Below, one piece after another: positions 1 through 6,456 of a stretch of DNA of 8,109 nt. A program made the translations under genes and the position numbers. The stretch is from an uncultured Lachnospiraceae bacterium (GTDB lineage: Bacteria > Bacillota > Clostridia > Lachnospirales > Lachnospiraceae), in NCBI GenBank assembly GCA_948665105.1, contig CAPNGW010000097.1, forward strand, positions 1-8,109, read 5' to 3'. Position 1 is the first letter of the stretch; every line of letters begins with the position of its first letter. The notes under the pieces are model-generated. The model was not told the origin of the DNA. It ran no database searches and saw only the letters and a list, made by a program, of their open reading frames with translations.

Positions 1-420
1 AAGGCGAAGCTCCGCATCGCCGTCCAAGGTGTTGATGTTGTCGTTTAGAAAGATGACGCCGACACCATGCTTTTTGAGGTCACGGGTGTAAAATATACTG
101 TCAAGGGTATTTCTGGCAAAACGGGAAATCTCCTTTGTAATAATCAAATCAAAATCACCGTTTTTTGCACATGCAATCATACGGTTGAATTCTTTCCGCT
201 TTTTCGTGTTGGTTCCGGAAATGCCCTCATCGGCAAATATTCCATAAAGCTCCCAATCGGGATTACGCTCGATATACTGGCGGAAATATCGCTGTTGGCT
301 TTCAAAAGAATTGGCCTGGTCTTCATTGTCCGTGGAAACGCGGCAATAGGCAGCAACTCTCTTTTTCGTTTCCTGTATTTTTCTTTCCTGGTTTAAGCGT
401 TCATATTGTAACGTTGACAT
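1..420 (-). CDS. Large serine recombinase, N-terminal 140 residues (partial, cut by window edge)
   Basis: This is the resolvase-type catalytic domain of a site-specific DNA recombinase, which integrates or excises an element through a Ser-DNA covalent intermediate. Visible motifs are YCRVSTDNEDQ at residues 25-35 (nucleophile Ser29, with Arg27 and Asp31), a FADEGISGT motif at 62-70, and ITKEISRFARN at 94-104, which carries the active-site arginines. The frame stays open to base 1, so the recombinase domain and the zinc ribbon/coiled-coil C-terminus expected in the large (~500-600 residue) class lie outside. The class is inferred from the style of the N-terminus, including a ~20-residue extension before the first strand. 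The ATG at 420 has a strong GGAGAGG site 5-11 bases upstream. It starts 11 bases after the SHOCT-like gene stops, so the two are probably co-transcribed. It may be the integrase of the element described here. Confidence 0.93.
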   Translation of the reverse strand, partial: MSTLQYERLNQERKIQETKKRVAAYCRVSTDNEDQANSFESQQRYFRQYIERNPDWELYGIFADEGISGTNTKKRKEFNRMIACAKNGDFDLIITKEISRFARNTLDSIFYTRDLKKHGVGVIFLNDNINTLDGDAELRL

Positions 421-431
421 AAAACCTCTCC

Positions 432-632
432 TTACTCTTGCCTGCGGCTTTTCTGACTGTATTGCTTTTCCATTTCCTCGATACAGCGCTCATACTGGGA
501 ACGGGTTAAAAGCTCCCTTTTTTCCAAAGAAGCAAGTATTGACTTTTGAACATGCAGATAAAATGCTGCATGTTCCTGCTCATTAATTTGCGGAGCAGGC
601 TCTCCCACATAGACAAACTCACGACGCTTCAA
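432..632 (-). CDS. Small SHOCT-like protein upstream of the recombinase (66 aa, TTG start)
   Basis: A 66-residue charged protein with no membrane segment or signal peptide. Its C-terminal half (about residues 31-58, with KRELLTRSQYERCIEEMEKQ) resembles the SHOCT domain: a short helix, a Leu-Leu-Thr turn, then a Tyr-Glu-rich helix. SHOCT modules are often oligomerisation or protein-binding tails, but no function is established for this stand-alone version. The start is TTG at 632: the codon just before it is a stop, so the frame cannot extend, and AGGTGG lies about 9 bases upstream. It lies directly ahead of the recombinase gene (11-base gap) and likely shares its transcript. A role as accessory or directionality factor for recombination is possible from position alone. 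I am fairly sure it is a gene and unsure of its role. Confidence 0.7.
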   Translation of the reverse strand: MKRREFVYVGEPAPQINEQEHAAFYLHVQKSILASLEKRELLTRSQYERCIEEMEKQYSQKSRRQE

Positions 633-635
633 TTA

Positions 636-701
636 TCAACACCACCTGGCCATATTGCACGCTTTATAAAAAGCCGCTTTTACTTTCTGTAAGATATTCA
701 C
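636..701 (-). CDS. Possible 21-residue micro-ORF preceding the SHOCT-like gene
   Basis: A GTG-started frame ends in KAAFYKACNMARWC, then TGA. The next codon is TAA and the next is the TTG start of the SHOCT-like gene, all in one frame (638-630). The peptide would be basic and amphipathic with a Cys-rich tail. No ribosome binding site precedes the GTG, and the predicted transcript start would lie only about 6 bases upstream, so it would be nearly leaderless. It may be a leader peptide coupled to the next gene, the in-frame remnant of a longer gene, or chance. Confidence 0.2.
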   Translation of the reverse strand: MNILQKVKAAFYKACNMARWC

Positions 702-713
702 AGGGGTTTGTAC

Positions 714-722
714 AATATAACA
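714..722 (-). promoter_or_regulatory. Extended -10 promoter for the SHOCT-like/recombinase unit
   Basis: Read on the minus strand this is TGTTATATT, a TGn extended -10 with a 5/6 hexamer (TATATT). A weak -35 (TTCAAA, 4/6) lies about 16 bases further upstream. It sits between the ABC operon terminator (792-821) and the small genes leading into the recombinase, where a promoter for that unit is needed. The predicted start of transcription is near 707. Confidence 0.4.
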
Positions 723-791
723 GAAGGGTTACTTTTTTGAAATGCCAACAGCGAAAGCTCTATCCACCAGCAACCGGAAGTCACAAGAGAA

Positions 792-821
792 AAACCGCAA
801 AGGCCGACACCTTTACGGTTT
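792..821 (-). terminator. Rho-independent terminator ending the ABC operon
   Basis: Arms 792-803 (AAACCGCAAAGG) and 810-821 (CCTTTACGGTTT) pair over 12 positions with one C/A mismatch and a 6-base loop. On the minus strand the hairpin is followed by TTTTTCTCTT, a usable U-tract. It lies 55 bases past the stop codon of the ATPase gene and separates that operon from the recombinase unit. Confidence 0.75.
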
Positions 822-876
822 AAGGAGAATTATTTCTATACATTTCCACAGACAGGATGGCGTATCCATTCTGTTC

Positions 877-1506
877 TCATAGCTGTTGTAATTCACCTTT
901 TTTCAAGTGGAGGATTACATCAGCCTGCTTTGCAAGGTCATTGGAGTGCGTTACGATTATCACGCATTTATTCATCTGATGGGCACATTCTTTCAGAATA
1001 TTTGTAATTTCAACCGCAGTGTCTTCGTCAAGATTTCCTGTGGGCTCGTCCGCAAGAATAATGCTTGCGTCAGAAGCCAGGGCACGAGCGATTGCTACTC
1101 GCTGTTGCTGGCCGCCAGAGAGCTTTAAAACATTTCGTTTCGCTTCTTCCTTTGTAAGTCCCAAACGCTCCAGGACAGGCAGTGGCGGCAGTTTGGAAGT
1201 CAAAGCCACATTCTCCATGGGCGTCATATAATCAATCAGATTGTAGCTTTGAAAAATGAAAGCCACATTGCTTTTGCGATGCCACGCAAGCCCTCTTTTC
1301 TCAATATCTTCTCCTTGAAATAAAACCTGCCCATCAGACGGGCTATCCAATCCACCAAGCAGAGAGAGCAAGGTTGTTTTTCCACACCCAGACGGGCCGA
1401 GGATTGCATAGATTTTTCCCATCTCAAATTCCATAGATATATTTTTAAGAACCGCTCGCTTCCCATCATAGGAATATTTAATATTACAGGCTTTCACAAT
1501 ACTCAT
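877..1506 (-). CDS. ABC transporter ATP-binding protein (MacB/LolD-type, Vex2-like)
   Basis: This is the cytoplasmic ATPase that would drive the two FtsX-type permeases encoded just upstream. All core motifs are intact: Walker [10 protein letters not shown] (37-45), Q-loop Gln86, signature LSGGQQQR (129-136), Walker B IILADE (149-154), D-loop NLDE (158-161) and H-loop His187. At 209 residues it is shorter than the usual 220-255. The loss lies between ENVAL (98-102) and the signature, where the helical subdomain has a compact [21 protein letters not shown] stretch. I recall this compact form from other Firmicutes ATPases paired with 4-helix permeases, so it is probably a family trait rather than damage. 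The ATG at 1506 has AGGAGG 8 bases upstream, and the gap to the preceding permease is 13 bases. It resembles pneumococcal Vex2 in size and context. The substrate is unknown. Confidence 0.93.
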   Translation of the reverse strand: MSIVKACNIKYSYDGKRAVLKNISMEFEMGKIYAILGPSGCGKTTLLSLLGGLDSPSDGQVLFQGEDIEKRGLAWHRKSNVAFIFQSYNLIDYMTPMENVALTSKLPPLPVLERLGLTKEEAKRNVLKLSGGQQQRVAIARALASDASIILADEPTGNLDEDTAVEITNILKECAHQMNKCVIIVTHSNDLAKQADVILHLKKGELQQL

Positions 1507-1519
1507 TAAAACGTCCTCC

Positions 1520-2830
1520 TTAACTCATTTTCGTAAGAATGTCTTTTGGCTCAGAGCGAACAACCGTCCATGACGAAGCAATAACCGCCATCGAAATCAG
1601 TAAAATGCCAATCATAGATAACGGGAGGAGACAGGCTGCATCAATCTGCACATTGAGGTTGGCTGTTCCCGCCCAAGCTCTGGATACCAAAAGTACTCCT
1701 GCTTTTTCTGCCACCAAAAAGCTGAACGGTATAGATGCAGCAAACGAGATGACAGCTACGGCGAAAGTTTCCGTAAAGATTTGCAAAATGATATTCACCT
1801 TACTCTTGCCAATGGAAAGTAAAATTCCGACTTCCTTTTTTCGTCCTCTAATCCAGATTGTCAGAAGCAGGGTCAGAATAACAACACTGACAGCTGAAAT
1901 AATGATAATTGTGGTATTTACCAGTTTCTGTAAGGACTCCAACGGCGCAGATACTACATCGTATTCCTCCGTATCAATGGAAAGCTTCAAGGTTTTACCT
2001 TTCAGCTCCGGCAAAGCGGAAATTCTGTCATAGACATTCCTAATGTCCACAGGATCTTCTGCAAAGATGGTTAATTGTTGATAACCCTCCTCGTCAATGC
2101 CTTTAAATATTTCCTGTACTGCCGCTGCATCCACATAACCACAATTTGCAGGAATTTCGTCTACCGTCAAGGCATTTCCCGAAGCTCCCTCCGTGCCGTC
2201 AAAAATTCCTACAATTTCAAACTCATCTATAAAATCAGAATCAAAAGTAAAGGAATACAGTTTTATTTTGTCGCCCACAGACAGCTTGTTATAATCGGCA
2301 AGTTCTTTTGAAATCAGACAGGCATATTTATCGTCAGGCGTAATGTGTCTGCCTTTCACTAATTTATAGCTTCCATTTTGGAATGCCCTGCATTTTTCAG
2401 ATGACAATGTTATGGTATAAGCAGATGCTTCCCCATATTTCGTATAACTTAATCCAAGGGCGGCAGGCAGGTATTTAAAATTTACGCCTGCACCGTAATA
2501 GCCTGCTGTTTCCTCGGCATTATAGTCCACAACGCCCTCAACCTCTCCGATTGCATCCACAATCTCCTGGGTAATCAGGTCCCCATTATAAGCATAGGCA
2601 GTTCCCCATTGTGTCTGCTGACCACTTCCCATATGTCCTTCCGTGTCAATATTAAGCATGATTTTTCCACCGATGGCTGTCGATACATCTGCTGTCGCAC
2701 CCTTAGCCGCATCACGAAAGGCACGGCCCGTAAGCATGAAAGCTGCAATAAGCGTCAACACCAGAAATAGTATAACCGTCTTAAACCGTTGTCTTAAACA
2801 ATACAAACCTGCTCTTTTTATAAAACTCAT
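1520..2830 (-). CDS. FtsX-type ABC transporter permease, second of the pair (Vex-like)
   Basis: A 436-residue membrane protein with the layout of MacB/LolC/FtsX permeases: one N-terminal helix (about 18-36), a large extracytoplasmic domain (about 37-300), then three helices (about 303-327, 352-378, 402-424). The cytoplasmic loop after helix 2 carries KKEVGILLSIGKSKVNI (331-347), the FtsX-family coupling segment that contacts the ATPase. The C-terminus is SEPKDILTKM, a common ending in this family. The proteins use ATP hydrolysis at the membrane to move the extracellular domain (mechanotransmission) rather than to form a classic pore. The ATG at 2830 has AGGAGG 8 bases upstream. It follows the first permease by 29 bases and precedes the ATPase by 13, so a heteromeric permease A/permease B/ATPase complex is likely. 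Substrate unknown. Confidence 0.9.
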   Translation of the reverse strand: MSFIKRAGLYCLRQRFKTVILFLVLTLIAAFMLTGRAFRDAAKGATADVSTAIGGKIMLNIDTEGHMGSGQQTQWGTAYAYNGDLITQEIVDAIGEVEGVVDYNAEETAGYYGAGVNFKYLPAALGLSYTKYGEASAYTITLSSEKCRAFQNGSYKLVKGRHITPDDKYACLISKELADYNKLSVGDKIKLYSFTFDSDFIDEFEIVGIFDGTEGASGNALTVDEIPANCGYVDAAAVQEIFKGIDEEGYQQLTIFAEDPVDIRNVYDRISALPELKGKTLKLSIDTEEYDVVSAPLESLQKLVNTTIIIISAVSVVILTLLLTIWIRGRKKEVGILLSIGKSKVNIILQIFTETFAVAVISFAASIPFSFLVAEKAGVLLVSRAWAGTANLNVQIDAACLLPLSMIGILLISMAVIASSWTVVRSEPKDILTKMS

Positions 2831-2859
2831 TTTTGAATCCTCCTATGCCCTTAATCGCA

Positions 2860-4221
2860 TTACTCATGTATTGATAAAATTTCTTTTGGTTTCAGCCGCA
2901 TAATCATAATGGACGGTACAACGGTCGAGGCTGCAATTACGACTAATTGGCACAAATAAATAAGCAATAGTTCCACGGCACCCAGCTTCAGATAATTTTT
3001 AATTGGACGGCCGCTGTTCATTCCTGTTGCCAGTGACTCATCGTTTATCAGATTTGGCTGCAGCTGCTCAAACAGGCCATGACCTAAAAACCGTGTGGTA
3101 ACCAGAGAAACGATATAAGATATAATCAGCGCAAGGATTGTAACCGACAACACTTCCAGCAGAAATCCCGCAATAATCTGCCCTTTTGAAGCTCCAACGC
3201 TAAGCAAAATACCAGCTTCCTGTATTCGGCTGCGCATACGCATTGTTAATAGCAGGATTAAAAACGCCGTACTGATAACTGACACAAGGACAAGCAGTGT
3301 CTTAACTAAATCGGCCAGGGAAGATAACTGGTGGGCTATCCTGGAATATTGAAAATCATTGGTGCGGATAAAATGTGTTGTCCAATCAATGGATTGCAGC
3401 AGCTGAACATTGCCAGTGATATTATCAAGTTTGGCAGGGTCAGTAATATAGAAGTCAACTTCCCCCGTGTAAATGCCTGTTTCACTCTCCCGCAGCTCAT
3501 TCAGGACATCAAGGCTGGCATATATCTCATTTTCAGCCACACCCGCCGTTGGCTTCATAGAGCTGTCCCCGATATTCAGTTTATATATTCCCGATACCTC
3601 CACTTGGGTGCAGGCTGTCTTGACAGGTATTTCATCAATGTATGCTCCGTCAGCTTCGCCCAGCCTGGCATGGGTCAGTGTCAGCGTATCGCCAACGGTC
3701 AGCTGATTGGCATTTGCCAGCTGCTCGCTGATAAGGATTTTTCCCTTATCCGCTTCGGTGATATGTTTTCCTTCCGCCAAAATGGCTGTCTCATCTGTGA
3801 AATCAGGAGCAAGTGCAGAAAACCCCAGGGCCGTCACTTTTCCCATGTTGTTTTCCGCCGTATGTTTATGGCCGGGAATAAATTGGATTGCCTCGCTCTT
3901 GGCAAACCCGTAATTGATGGGATTGTAGTATTTGATTTCGCCTGTCCGCATAATCTCATCGATTTCCTTTTGGGTGATATGGACATTGTTTTCCTTCACC
4001 TCTGCTTCGCCATTTTCATTCATTGACACCTGGGTATTTGCTCTTATATAGAAGGCCGCTCCAAGTGAAGTGCGGATATCCTCTGACAACCTTTTTGAAG
4101 CATTCAAAATGCTAAAACACGAAATCAGAAAAACCGCAACTACGAATACCATCAAAAACAGACTTATGGTTTTTCCTTTTTTGCGCGATATATAAAGCAT
4201 GGCTCTCTGTGTAAATTTCAT
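2860..4221 (-). CDS. FtsX-type ABC transporter permease, first of the pair (Vex-like)
   Basis: A 453-residue protein with the same architecture as the next gene: N-terminal helix about 18-37, extracytoplasmic domain about 38-300, then helices at about 305-327, 350-377 and 413-440. The coupling segment RIQEAGILLSVGASKGQII is at 332-350 and the tail reads LKPKEILSIHE. It differs from its partner in a longer loop between the last two helices (about 378-412) and an insertion near 180-200, which fits two specialised, non-identical permeases in one complex. The ATG at 4221 follows AAAGGAG by about 13 bases, longer than the 6-9 used by its neighbours, so translation may be modest or depend on leader folding. 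It is first in its operon, after a terminator, promoter repeats and palindromic leader. Together with the adjacent kinase and regulator it resembles Vex1/Vex3. Confidence 0.9.
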   Translation of the reverse strand: MKFTQRAMLYISRKKGKTISLFLMVFVVAVFLISCFSILNASKRLSEDIRTSLGAAFYIRANTQVSMNENGEAEVKENNVHITQKEIDEIMRTGEIKYYNPINYGFAKSEAIQFIPGHKHTAENNMGKVTALGFSALAPDFTDETAILAEGKHITEADKGKILISEQLANANQLTVGDTLTLTHARLGEADGAYIDEIPVKTACTQVEVSGIYKLNIGDSSMKPTAGVAENEIYASLDVLNELRESETGIYTGEVDFYITDPAKLDNITGNVQLLQSIDWTTHFIRTNDFQYSRIAHQLSSLADLVKTLLVLVSVISTAFLILLLTMRMRSRIQEAGILLSVGASKGQIIAGFLLEVLSVTILALIISYIVSLVTTRFLGHGLFEQLQPNLINDESLATGMNSGRPIKNYLKLGAVELLLIYLCQLVVIAASTVVPSIMIMRLKPKEILSIHE

Positions 4222-4258
4222 CTAAGCTGCTCAACTCCTTTCCTCATTACTGCCCTGC

Positions 4259-4285
4259 CTTTGGGGCATACAGGTATACCCAAAG
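4259..4285 (-). promoter_or_regulatory. Palindrome/hairpin in the leader of the ABC operon
   Basis: Perfect 7-base arms CTTTGGG (4259-4265) and CCCAAAG (4279-4285) enclose inner arms ATAC (4268-4271) and GTAT (4274-4277), with one bulged or mismatched step between. It lies between the predicted -10 and the first permease start, so it would fold in the mRNA leader or serve as a DNA operator. No U-tract follows on the minus strand, so it is not a simple terminator. Confidence 0.4.
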
Positions 4286-4301
4286 AGTGTTTCTAAGGTC
4301 T

Positions 4302-4336
4302 ATCATACAGTCCTTTGATTCGTTTTTGATTTGATT
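4302..4336 (-). promoter_or_regulatory. Promoter and probable response-regulator site of the ABC operon
   Basis: On the minus strand a TATGAT -10 (4302-4307, 5/6) has no good -35. In its place are three copies of AATCAAA (TTTGATT on the plus strand at 4314-4320, 4325-4331 and 4330-4336). The first two are spaced 11 bases apart, one helical turn, which is typical for tandem binding of OmpR/PhoB-family regulators over a weak -35. The adjacent OmpR-family regulator is the obvious candidate ligand. The assignment is inferred from pattern and position. Confidence 0.4.
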
Positions 4337-4361
4337 TTCATAAGGCTTTGGTTAGATTGCA

Positions 4362-4393
4362 AAAAAGCCGCCAGCGAATGCTGACAGCTTTTT
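4362..4393 (-). terminator. Terminator after the histidine kinase gene
   Basis: AAAAAGC (4362-4368) pairs with GCTTTTT (4387-4393), and CAGC/GCTG pairs further in around a GAAT loop, with two mismatches between. Read on the minus strand it ends in GCTTTTTT, giving a U-rich 3' side; read on the plus strand it also ends in T5. It lies 18 bases past the kinase stop codon and separates the two-component genes from the ABC operon, which therefore needs its own promoter. Confidence 0.55.
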
Positions 4394-4411
4394 ACAGAGT
4401 AACGCTGCTAT

Positions 4412-5782
4412 TCAATTTAAGCCCAGGAAAAAGGCTACACCTTTCTCCGTGTTCTTCATTTCATATGCCATACCATGCAGGTCAAGAATTGTTTTGACAA
4501 TGTACAGCCCCAGGCCGCTTCCACCGGTGGCTTTATTCCTTGATTTGTCCGCCCGATAAAAGGGGGTGAACATATGGGGAAGGTCAGCTTTCGGAATAGA
4601 CGCTCCGGTATTTTCCACAACGAGAGTATTTCCATTTTCACAGGATTGCAAGGAGATGAAAACCTCTGCGCCCCGGGGAGAATGCCCAACAGCGTTTCCA
4701 ATTATATTAGACAGGGCTTTATTCCAAAGATTGGGATTGACAGACAACATCATATCCGTACTGATATTTTGGTGTATCCGGATATCCTTATCCTGTGCAA
4801 ACGGTAAAATAGCCTGAATCGTGTGGTCAGCCGATGTGATTAGCGAAACCTCCTGTAAGGTATCCTTTAAGTTCATATTTTCCATTTTGGATATAGTGAT
4901 AATCTCTTTCACAAGAAATTCTATATCTTCCGTGGCCTTCAGTGCTTCAGGCAGATATTTATCATGATTTTTATAATCACCATATCCCAAAATCATATTT
5001 TCAATTTGTCCTTTTAATATGGTCAATGGTGTTTTCAGCTCATGGGATACAGCCGTAAAAAAGTATTTGCGTTGCTCTTCCAATGTCTTGAATTTCTCTA
5101 CATCATTCGCTAGCTGATGATTGGCATTTTTTAATTCTTCCATAGCCCCATGCAATCGGTTTGCCATAATATTCAGGCTTGAAGCAAGCACTCCAATCTC
5201 ATCGTCACTTTCAATATCACATTTCCAAGTCATATCCAGTAATGTCATCCGCTTGGAAATCTGACTGATTTTAGCGATGGGGGTAACAATAACTTTGCTG
5301 CAAATAAAGGCACTTAAGAACGACAGTAAAAAAATAATTGCAAAGACAGCAGGCAGGAAACGGAGCATCAGGCTTAAAATTATATCAGCCGTCTGCGATA
5401 TGGAAGATATTATGAGTGCATATTCTGTTTTGCTGTCTGAAAAGCTAACAGTCGTTGCAATACTTGATGTTGTAACAGTCAATTCCTCTGCCTTTATTTC
5501 TCCAAAGCTCAAAGCTCCATTGTCATCGCTGAGTATAGCTGTCGCGTTGTTGTGAATGCAAAAATTATATATTTCTTTAACTGCATCCTCATAACGCATA
5601 TTCTGCAATTCAGAAGCAAGGATTTCTGTGTTGGCATCCAGCTGCTTGTCCCAGGTAACTTGATATTGTCTGGGCAGGACAGTCAATACAATTCCATAAA
5701 TCAGCATACTGCAAATTGTAAGGGCAGAAAAAACCCATAAAAACACCTTTATACTTAAACTGTTCTTAATTTTCTTTCGCAA
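4412..5782 (-). CDS. Membrane sensor histidine kinase (VncS-like, TTG start)
   Basis: A 456-residue sensor that autophosphorylates and passes phosphate to the neighbouring regulator. In order: helix 1 (about 13-35), an extracytoplasmic domain of about 100 residues (36-135), helix 2 (about 137-161), HAMP (about 162-215), a coiled linker, HisKA with the H-box AVSHELKTPL (phospho-acceptor His247), and HATPase with N-box LSNIIGNAVGHSP (357-369), G1-like VENTG (389-393), F-box FTPFYRAD (405-412) and G2 GGSGLGL (420-426). In G1 the usual Asp is replaced by Asn391, as I recall in some VanS/VncS-type kinases. The start is TTG at 5782: it overlaps the regulator's end by 17 bases, so translation is probably coupled, with a GGTGGG site 8 bases upstream. 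The moderate external domain suggests that it senses a ligand directly. The signal is unknown; resemblance to VncS is by layout and context. Confidence 0.93.
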   Translation of the reverse strand: MRKKIKNSLSIKVFLWVFSALTICSMLIYGIVLTVLPRQYQVTWDKQLDANTEILASELQNMRYEDAVKEIYNFCIHNNATAILSDDNGALSFGEIKAEELTVTTSSIATTVSFSDSKTEYALIISSISQTADIILSLMLRFLPAVFAIIFLLSFLSAFICSKVIVTPIAKISQISKRMTLLDMTWKCDIESDDEIGVLASSLNIMANRLHGAMEELKNANHQLANDVEKFKTLEEQRKYFFTAVSHELKTPLTILKGQIENMILGYGDYKNHDKYLPEALKATEDIEFLVKEIITISKMENMNLKDTLQEVSLITSADHTIQAILPFAQDKDIRIHQNISTDMMLSVNPNLWNKALSNIIGNAVGHSPRGAEVFISLQSCENGNTLVVENTGASIPKADLPHMFTPFYRADKSRNKATGGSGLGLYIVKTILDLHGMAYEMKNTEKGVAFFLGLN

Positions 5783-6434
5783 TTTTATATCCCACCCCTC
5801 TTACGGTTAAAATATAATCTACATTTAATTTTTTGCGTAAGTTCATAATATGAAAGTTCACACCCTTTTCATCTCCCACAAAGTCATAACCCCAGACAAG
5901 ATTCAGAAGGTCATCCCTTGTAAAAACACGCCCTGCATTTTTAAGAAACAGCAAAAGAATCTCAAACTCCAAGTGGGTAAGTGATACTTCATTTCCAGAA
6001 ACGGTAACCCTGCGTTCTGTTTCGCTTAAAGTGATTTCCTTATAGCGAATAGTGCCTGACACAGGATCTGATGATGCCCGCCTCAAAAGCGCTTCCACAC
6101 GCTTTAAGACGAGCTTTATGGAAAATGGCTTTGTAATATAGTCATCCGCCAGCTTGTCAAAGCCCTTCATCTGGTCCTCCTCTGTGTCAAGTGCAGTTAA
6201 AAGAATAATTGGGATTTGTGATTCCTGCCGTATCATTTCACACACAGTATATCCGTCAATCTTTGGCAACATTATATCCAGCAAAATAAGGTCAAAATCC
6301 TGTTTGTGAAATGTGTTGATGCCCTCCAGTCCGTCTGAGGCGGTGGTAACTTCATACCCTGCAAAGGTGAGTGGCTCAGACAATATTTTCTGTATCGCCG
6401 CCTCATCCTCAATAATCAATATTTTCTTATCCAT
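5766..6434 (-). CDS. OmpR/PhoB-family response regulator (VncR-like)
   Basis: A 222-residue cytoplasmic transcription factor. The receiver domain (about 1-118) has the acidic pocket EDE (9-11), phospho-acceptor Asp53 in LLDIMLP, Thr80, Tyr99 and Lys102 in DDYITKPF. The winged-helix DNA-binding domain (about 127-219) shows LTHLEFEILLLF (152-163), a recognition-helix region GVNFHIMNLRKKL (191-203) and the closing wing TVRGVGYKI (210-218). Length and motifs are normal for the family. The ATG at 6434 has GGAGGT 6 bases upstream. It is the first gene of the kinase/regulator unit, yet only about 100 bases separate it from the cotJC junction, so its promoter must lie in that short stretch or come from beyond. 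Likely targets are the AATCAAA repeats before the first permease gene. Confidence 0.94.
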   Translation of the reverse strand: MDKKILIIEDEAAIQKILSEPLTFAGYEVTTASDGLEGINTFHKQDFDLILLDIMLPKIDGYTVCEMIRQESQIPIILLTALDTEEDQMKGFDKLADDYITKPFSIKLVLKRVEALLRRASSDPVSGTIRYKEITLSETERRVTVSGNEVSLTHLEFEILLLFLKNAGRVFTRDDLLNLVWGYDFVGDEKGVNFHIMNLRKKLNVDYILTVRGVGYKIAKEN

Positions 6435-6456
6435 ATACAGACCTCCAGGCTAAATT

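Noticed and set aside
67..396. 109-residue plus-strand open frame
   Set aside because: It lies antisense to the recombinase catalytic domain, whose motifs are unmistakable on the minus strand; it has no ribosome binding site or recognisable domain.
3331..4026. 231-residue plus-strand open frame
   Set aside because: It is fully antisense to the first FtsX permease; the Cys-rich, low-coherence protein is what an antisense frame of such a gene gives.
877..6434. BceRS-BceAB type bacitracin module
   Set aside because: BceB permeases have ten helices in one protein, and BceS kinases have almost no external domain; here there are two 4-helix permeases and a kinase with about 100 external residues.
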